The position numbers and the translations under genes were made by a program. The notes below the pieces were generated by a model. That model did not search any database and was not told the origin of the DNA. It saw only the letters and a program-made list of their open reading frames with translations. Below, piece after piece: positions 58,500-64,000 of a stretch of 64,000 nt of DNA (position 1 is the stretch's first letter; the number at the start of each line of letters is the position of its first letter). The stretch comes from Antitrichia curtipendula (Eukaryota > Streptophyta > Bryopsida > Hypnales > Leucodontaceae), in assembly GCA_951230915.1 (NCBI GenBank), contig OX579638.1, forward strand, positions 21,718,696 through 21,782,695, given 5' to 3'.

Positions 58500-59387
58500 T
58501 AAGATTAGGCGTAAGTTTTTTCCCCCTACTTGCAAAAACTTCATTTGAGTTAAAATTGTAATCTCTTGAGTTTCATGTTTCCCACTTTGGTGTCAATGTA
58601 CCCTAGTTGTGAATAGTAATGCACACGTAAGGAAAACGACTCCTACTCGTGACTTCTTTCTAAAACCAACCCTTAGAAATTATTGCCTAAAATACACTAT
58701 CCCCATTCATGAGAACCTAGGGCCATTTTTTATACACCTATTTTTAGCGCTTTAAGAACTTACAGGTTATTCATACAATGTTTAAAAATTGCATAAGAAG
58801 GTAATTTAGAATTATACTCCTTTGACTTCTAATAAGATCCAACAGTCAATATTATGATTAGAATAATGCTAAATGGCTTATTTTGACACAATTTAGTCTA
58901 CCAAGGTATTAATAATGAAATTTAGTGTTACTTACTCAATCATACAACTTACTTTAGTTCTCATTTATTTGACAATTTGTGTTATTTATTTAGTGCAAAA
59001 AAATCTGTCTTGATACTAATTTAGTTTTTGTGGGTGAAAATTTAGTTGACAATCATTGTTCATGTTGCCATTTTGTGTTGGGAACCTTACCAACGGTGTT
59101 ACCATTTAGTATTAGAATTCGTAATTAGTGCTGCAGACACTAAATTCCAGACACTAAATTTCAGTATTAGTGTAAATTTCAATATAGTGTAGTTACCTTC
59201 CCTTATGGCACTCGAAATTGAGGAAAAGGCCTGAAATTCAGGTCCAGGTAAATTTCACCGACGCCAAACGAGTCACTATTCGAATCGCATTTCACGATTC
59301 GTCTTCACAAACTCCTTCAATCGCAACTTGGTCAGTTCCTGGACTGGAGCTCCGGCGCCTCGGTCTTCCACGACACAATTGCAGTTG
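58500..59387. other. AT-rich region and promoter of the small SET gene
   Basis: No gene is visible. The last 200 bp is GC-richer and should include the promoter and leader of the SET-domain gene starting at 59388. Around 59100-59190 there are short direct repeats of CAGACACTAAATT. Confidence 0.4.
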
Positions 59388-60445
59388 ATGGATTCCAATG
59401 AAGACAGTCGGCCTCTTGCGTCTGCGCCAAGCAGCGCCTCTGCAGTCCCCTATCTTTATGAAGTCTTTTCCACACCTTACACCAAAGAGGATGTGGCTCG
59501 CGGTGCGTTTAAATTTTGTCCAACTGTTTAGTAAGGAAATTCCTGCCCGTAGACAAAAAACTTGCTCGAGTTTGTGGATTGGATGCTATCGTAACCAAAC
59601 CTTAGGAGCCACACATTTAGCGCTCACTACTAAGAGAATGGTCAAGTTTTGCTACACTCTTGTTAGTAAATCAAAGTGGATTCCAATGCGCCAAGGAATG
59701 CAGTATTTGGATATTTTGCGCAGAAGATAGAAGAGTTCAATGTTCTGTTGGCAAATGCCCTAAAACGAACTCGAGTTCTCATGTTATGGAGTCGTACGTT
59801 CTCATATTCAATATGTATTCTTCCTGCAAAAATTTCAGGGTGTCACAGTTAGGTATGTCTACTTTAGCATGTCTCTTAGAAGCGAGGCATTGGCCAGGCT
59901 GTAAATTGTTGGTTATCTTGCGGTCTACAGGTGTTAGGGCAAAACAAAACATCAGCAGAGGCGTGTTGGTGGAGGTAGCTCACTGCATTCGGATACCGCA
60001 GGTCGAGTATGAGCATTATTTGAGGTAACCTAATGTTCAACACTGCCTTCCTCTCGTCAGTGAATCTTTTCAGAGGATGCGGTTATTTTGAAGGGATGAA
60101 ATTGGTGTACATTGCAGGTACAGTGTCCTAGAGCATTACCTTTACGTTGGCAGAAACGGCGATATGCTGATGGCGCTAGGGGTAGGATCGCTTTTCAACC
60201 ACAGCCAGCAACCTAATCTCAATTACACTATTGACCACGATCAGCTCGTCATTAAGTATCGAGCAGCTCGGGCCATTGCACCGCAGGAGGAACTGACAAT
60301 CACCTATGGCAGCAGTAGCAAGCTATGGTTTGAGGACAAGAGCGTTGATTCTACAGAGAGCAGCAGACCCAGCATGCTGCACGATTACCTGGATGACGAA
60401 AACGCATTCCTTGGAGGCCTGCAGGTAGACAATAGCGAAGTTTAG
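59388..60445 (+). CDS. Small SET-domain protein (178 aa)
   Basis: Three exons, 59388-59502, 59931-60024 and 60118-60445, splice in frame into 179 codons including the stop. Exon 1 ends SAVPYLYEVFSTPYTKEDVA; exon 2 has RAKQNISRGVLVEVAHCIRI (the G-x-G-like start of a SET fold is weak). Exon 3 carries the conserved SET C-half: DMLMALGVGSLFNHSQQPNL (NHS-PN cofactor motif), IKYRAARAIAPQEELTITYG (catalytic Tyr region). There is no pre- or post-SET cysteine cluster, so it belongs to the short SET proteins that can methylate non-histone targets. The substrate is unknown. It is unrelated in architecture to the transposon-borne SUVR-type protein. Confidence 0.85.
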
Positions 60446-61386
60446 GGCAAATTTCCGGCATGTTTAGAAAATGTAACATACATTTAGGTCTATGATTTGA
60501 GCCCCAGGCAAATGGCAGGGTTACTGTGTTGTTTAAAATAAATTGTACTTGAAATTGTTGATTCAACTCTAATACTTCCGTAGGAATTTGAGTTCAAGGT
60601 TGTAGCACTTCTCATTATAAATGCTCATTCATTGCCCAGGTTCGGGGGTGACGTTCCACATGTAGACTAGTCAGTGGCAGGAAGTATCTGATTCGTGTTT
60701 GTGCGGACAGTTCGTGCGTTTGCAGATACCGGTAGTTGGTGGGCACCGCAGTCAATACCAGCACTCATTACTTCTCCTAACCTTGAATGATATAATCCAT
60801 ACTCACCTAGTCACCTTGTGTGTGTCCAAAAATGCACACTGAAATGGATTTTGATCTAACTTGAAAATTTCCTCTAATCTTTCAACAAGGGCTTTACTTC
60901 CACAAGATCCAGTCCATCATAAGTGTAAGGTGAGAGCAGCCTAATGACCACACTTGGAATCAGTGTTTTTCCTGGTCTTCTTACAACCGGATTGGCTTTA
61001 TTATCCAGGTACATTCAGTTGATAGTAGTAATTTGGTAACCATTTGTATTTGTGACCATAATTTGGCAATTTCACCCCTATTTCGGACCATGTCCAAAAT
61101 TCGGAAAAAAAACCCCTGCTTGGAACCCCAATTAAGGGTCATACCATGCGGTGCCCGAGATGCTCTAACCTTGACATGTCCATTCAAAGCGCACTGTATG
61201 AGACTATCTATCTACAAGCTGGATCAACTCATAACGCTCTAAACGCATGAGTGACCACAGCTCCGAAAGCTACTTGATAAGAAGTAAATGGATACTACAC
61301 CCCTTCTCACTTCATAATAATACGCCCAGAGATCGACATCTTGCGAATAAATGGGACATCATGCACTAAGCTAGCATCCCGGGAAA
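60446..61386. other. Convergent 3' region, no gene seen
   Basis: The SET gene (+) and acyltransferase (-) converge here, so both 3' UTRs are expected. No ORF, RNA gene or repeat could be supported. Confidence 0.4.
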
Positions 61387-63377
61387 TCATTCTACAGGCT
61401 CCTCTTCAGAAAGGTAGAAAAGAATAGAATCGACAAGGCTGTGCATGAGAGAGCCTGTAAACAACGGAGACGGATATACGAAGGAGAACCGAAGAGAGGA
61501 GTGGCGCAAAAAGGGGAAGATGGCAAGGCAAGGCCCCACTCCATGAGTCGAGGAGCACGACAGGTAGTCCTTGACACCCACTGCAGCCGCGTCCTCATCA
61601 CCGAGGTCTTCCACCACGGGGTCCGTCATTGTGGACAGAACTGAAGTGCGCAAGCTGGAACTAGGAGTCAGGTTGGGAAACCGCATCGCCTGCACCATGA
61701 GTCCATTCAAGTCCCCCATGTCTGTGAAATGCTTCCGATTCTTGATTGCCTCGTTCAAGTCTTCTGAGCACCGTGCTGCAAGTTCCCAGAAGGGCTCAGG
61801 CTCTGTGGTGTGTATAGTCCGCATTAGAGCTGAGTGGTAGAAACCTGGCAGTTAACCGTAGAGGAAATTAATATGGGATCAGATAGAGAACCAAGACTTA
61901 CGTTAAACTGATGGATATTGATTAGAACACTCAAAATCTCTTAGTATGACCTTCTCAAAAATGTCAATGTAGAATATCCTGCACCCTTGCCACAGTATCA
62001 TTGACTGTAGCTCACTTGTCACACATTCAAACTATGTCACGGTTGTTGTATTGAACCCCAAGCAGTCAGACTAAAGAGTACTGGGCGTGTTTACCAATGG
62101 CAGATGCCGGGAGGGGAGGCTCCAGGCGACTTCGGCATTGAACCAGTACAGTTGTTCCATAATGCTCCCCTCTAGCTCCCACCTGCTTGTATGCTGCGAT
62201 TGCCTTTAGTGCTGCAGCATTGATCACGCCGTAAGTTGATACCCCTCGGTTCTCACATTCCTGTGCAAAATTGTGACACAGCTTGAGACAAAGTGGCACT
62301 GCAGAGTCTTCATATGCAACATTCTAGAGAGCCCTTGTTGGAAACCCTCTAAAGTGGCATGAAAAAACTCTCCAGACAATTGTTTTGCAATTATGAACTC
62401 AATTTGAATAAGTGAGAGCTCCTCAAGCCCATGAGCCATTGCCTTCACATGAGAGAGAATGTCACAACTTCAATTCTGATTGCTTGACTTTGTTCTAAGT
62501 AACTCGTAGTTGAGACTGTTCTCAAATAGTGCCACGCCACAACTAATCAAGGATATTACGTGCATTTCAAAACAGGTGGGAATAAGAACTGATCGGCATC
62601 GCGGAAAGTCCAATTTCTATGTTGGCAACAGTTGAACAAAATAGAAGAAAACAATACCTTGAGGAGCAAACTGGTAGCCTCGGCAGTCAATGCGGCCCGA
62701 ACCAGCTTCGACGTTCGTTCACTTTTGGTTTCCTCAAAGGGCAAGTAGGCATGTCGACGAGACGTCAAGCCATAGCCAAGGACGTCCACACCGTGAGCCC
62801 AGAATGGCTTCTTCGCCTGCCCTGGAGGAACCCCGTCTTCTATCGAGGGCAGAAGCACCTCCTGACCTTCTCCATTGCTTGAAACCCTTGTTTTCTTGAG
62901 AGAGCTCACAATCTGCTTCACCAGGGTGAAAGTGCTCGCCATGTCCGCAGCAGCGGCGTGAACGCGAAGAACGAGCAGGGAGTGCGAGGTGGAAGGAAGG
63001 AGGTACAGCTTCGGTACAAAAACAGGAATTGGATAGTCCTTCGAGAAGGGAGTATTGAGCTCTTTCTCCGTGACCAAGTGCCATGGCTCCCCTTCTCCAA
63101 ATGTTTCACCACTTACATCAGTCTCAGCGAGTCTCACAACCACTTCCTCCGGCGTACGAAAGACGAACTCTCGGTCCTCGCTGACAATTATAGACCTGAG
63201 ACGGGGATGCAGAGCCAGAAGCTCCCAGAGAGATTGCTTGACGTCGGCCACGGGCACACGGCGGTCAAAGAGGATGGAGGTGATCGTAATTCCGGTTCCG
63301 GAAGTGACAGCAGCACACCAATTGGCTTCCGTCGTCCCGAGCCTCCTTGCCTCTGTTTGCATTACCGGACTCGCCAT
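61387..63377 (-). CDS. Condensation-domain-like acyltransferase (447 aa)
   Basis: Three exons, 63377-62658, 62260-62095 and 61844-61387, sum to 448 codons with the stop. Exon 1 starts MASPVMQTEARRLGTTEANW and contains VADVKQSLWELLALHPRLRS, typical of the donor-side start of the chloramphenicol-acetyltransferase/condensation fold. The active-site region LRVHAAAADMASTFTLVKQI shows H-x4-D rather than the canonical H-x3-D, as I recall for a plant group of condensation-like proteins (H-TxxCDR). Exon 2 has GVSTYGVINAAALKAIAAYK; exon 3 FWELAARCSEDLNEAIKNRK and DPVVEDLGDEDAAAVGVKDY. Such proteins transfer acyl groups from CoA or carrier proteins, but the donor and acceptor cannot be told. Loss of the spacing might mean altered or lost catalysis. 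Confidence 0.65.
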
Positions 63378-63920
63378 CGCCTCACACCTGCCCGTTTTTC
63401 AACCTCAACTCTTGTATCAATCAATCAATCTCCTCCTTCGTGAACGCCCTACACTCAATATTTATATAAATCATATTGGGGGTTGTCACACCTTCTCCGA
63501 GAATGAAACTGCTATGAACAGCGAGAAGTTGTGGAGTGAAAAGAGGAGGCAATAGTAGGGAGCCCTTTCTTCATGGTCCATGAAGGAGGTGACACCCCTT
63601 TTGTGTCGTGTCCATTACGGAGGTGTGACACCCCGCGCTTGTCGTGTGGAGAATGAGAATGGATTCACCTGCGCTTCGATTCAAGATGCAGTTATTTTCT
63701 CGCAGTAATTTTCCCTCGCGCTCCGTCGATCTCTTCGCATCATCCCGAGATTCGCGCCACATGCCGGACATCCCCCCAATTTAGGGTTTCACTTCCAACT
63801 ACGAGGGATGTACGGTTCGATCAGATTGCTTCAGTTATCAATAATTTTTTATCCACGAATTTCACAAGGAATCCGGATGTTTTTGATTCCGCAAGCCACG
63901 GCTCGGCTCCCGAAGCAGCG
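63378..63920. promoter_or_regulatory. Divergent promoter between the acyltransferase and the next gene
   Basis: The two genes start 540 bp apart on opposite strands. An imperfect direct repeat (GGAGGTG-TGACACCCC followed by TGTCGTGT) occurs twice near 63585-63655 and could be a shared regulatory element. Confidence 0.4.
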
Positions 63921-64000
63921 ATGCAGCCATTTGCGAACAGGAGGAGTGCACCACTTCCTGGGCGCGGTGTGAAAAGGGCACTATTCTTTTGCTCTTTCTA
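63921..64000 (+). CDS. 5' end of a gene truncated by the window
   Basis: An ATG at 63921 opens a frame, MQPFANRRSAPLPGRGVKRA, that stays open to the window end. The basic, Arg-rich start could be an organelle-targeting or nuclear sequence. Too little is present to identify it, and the start could be wrong. Confidence 0.3.
   Translation, partial: MQPFANRRSAPLPGRGVKRALFFCSF

Overview
The window is nuclear DNA of a land plant. The evidence is spliced genes with GT-AG introns of about 90-700 bp, plant-type families (rhamnogalacturonate lyase PL4, L-gulonolactone oxidase, SUVR-type SET protein, condensation-type acyltransferase) and AT-rich intergenic DNA full of short transposons. Compact introns plus a kinase gene of the Crinkler-like type suggest a non-flowering lineage (bryophyte or lycophyte grade). 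That placement is an inference.

Layout: 165-725 Stowaway-like MITE; 2.9-7.3 kb rhamnogalacturonate lyase (+); 8.76-10.31 kb unknown 162-aa four-exon gene (-); 11.8-12.7 kb ORF broken by an in-frame TGA (+); 14.7-16.7 kb coiled-coil plus kinase-like gene (+); 17.1-17.6 kb small membrane protein (-); 18.2-20.0 kb peroxiredoxin-like PRXL2/AhpC-type protein (-); 21.1-23.2 kb transposon remnants; 24.1-40.4 kb L-gulonolactone oxidase (+) in two exons separated by a 14.5-kb intron; 44.0-52.1 kb SMC1 cohesin subunit (-); 52.2-59.3 kb AT-rich DNA with a tandem repeat and two MITE-type elements; 59.4-60.4 kb small SET-domain protein (+); 61.4-63.4 kb acyltransferase (-); 63.9 kb start of a gene that runs off the window.

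The main discovery is inside the gulonolactone oxidase intron. A 13,728-bp element lies at 25827-39554. It is bounded by identical 19-bp terminal inverted repeats (GGGTGAATGCAAGAAAGAC) and flanked by a 4-bp duplication, TGGC. It carries a decayed DDE-type transposase gene (+, 26.7-31.0 kb). It also carries, convergent to it, a long cargo gene or gene pair (-, 38.0-31.5 kb) encoding a basic N-terminus, a coiled coil, a RING-like zinc finger, and a complete SUVR-like pre-SET/SET/post-SET histone methyltransferase. All splice phases are compatible with one RING-SET fusion protein. The palindrome AGTACT is strongly concentrated in the element's introns, intergenic spacer and both ends. A DNA transposon carrying a putative chromatin-modifying RING-SET gene is, to my knowledge, not a described arrangement.

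Two further elements flanked by TTAA with CCC-starting ends (21128-22837 and 57098-57910) look piggyBac-like. Two Stowaway-like MITEs, a foldback element and a 4 x 65-bp tandem repeat complete the mobile and repeat content.
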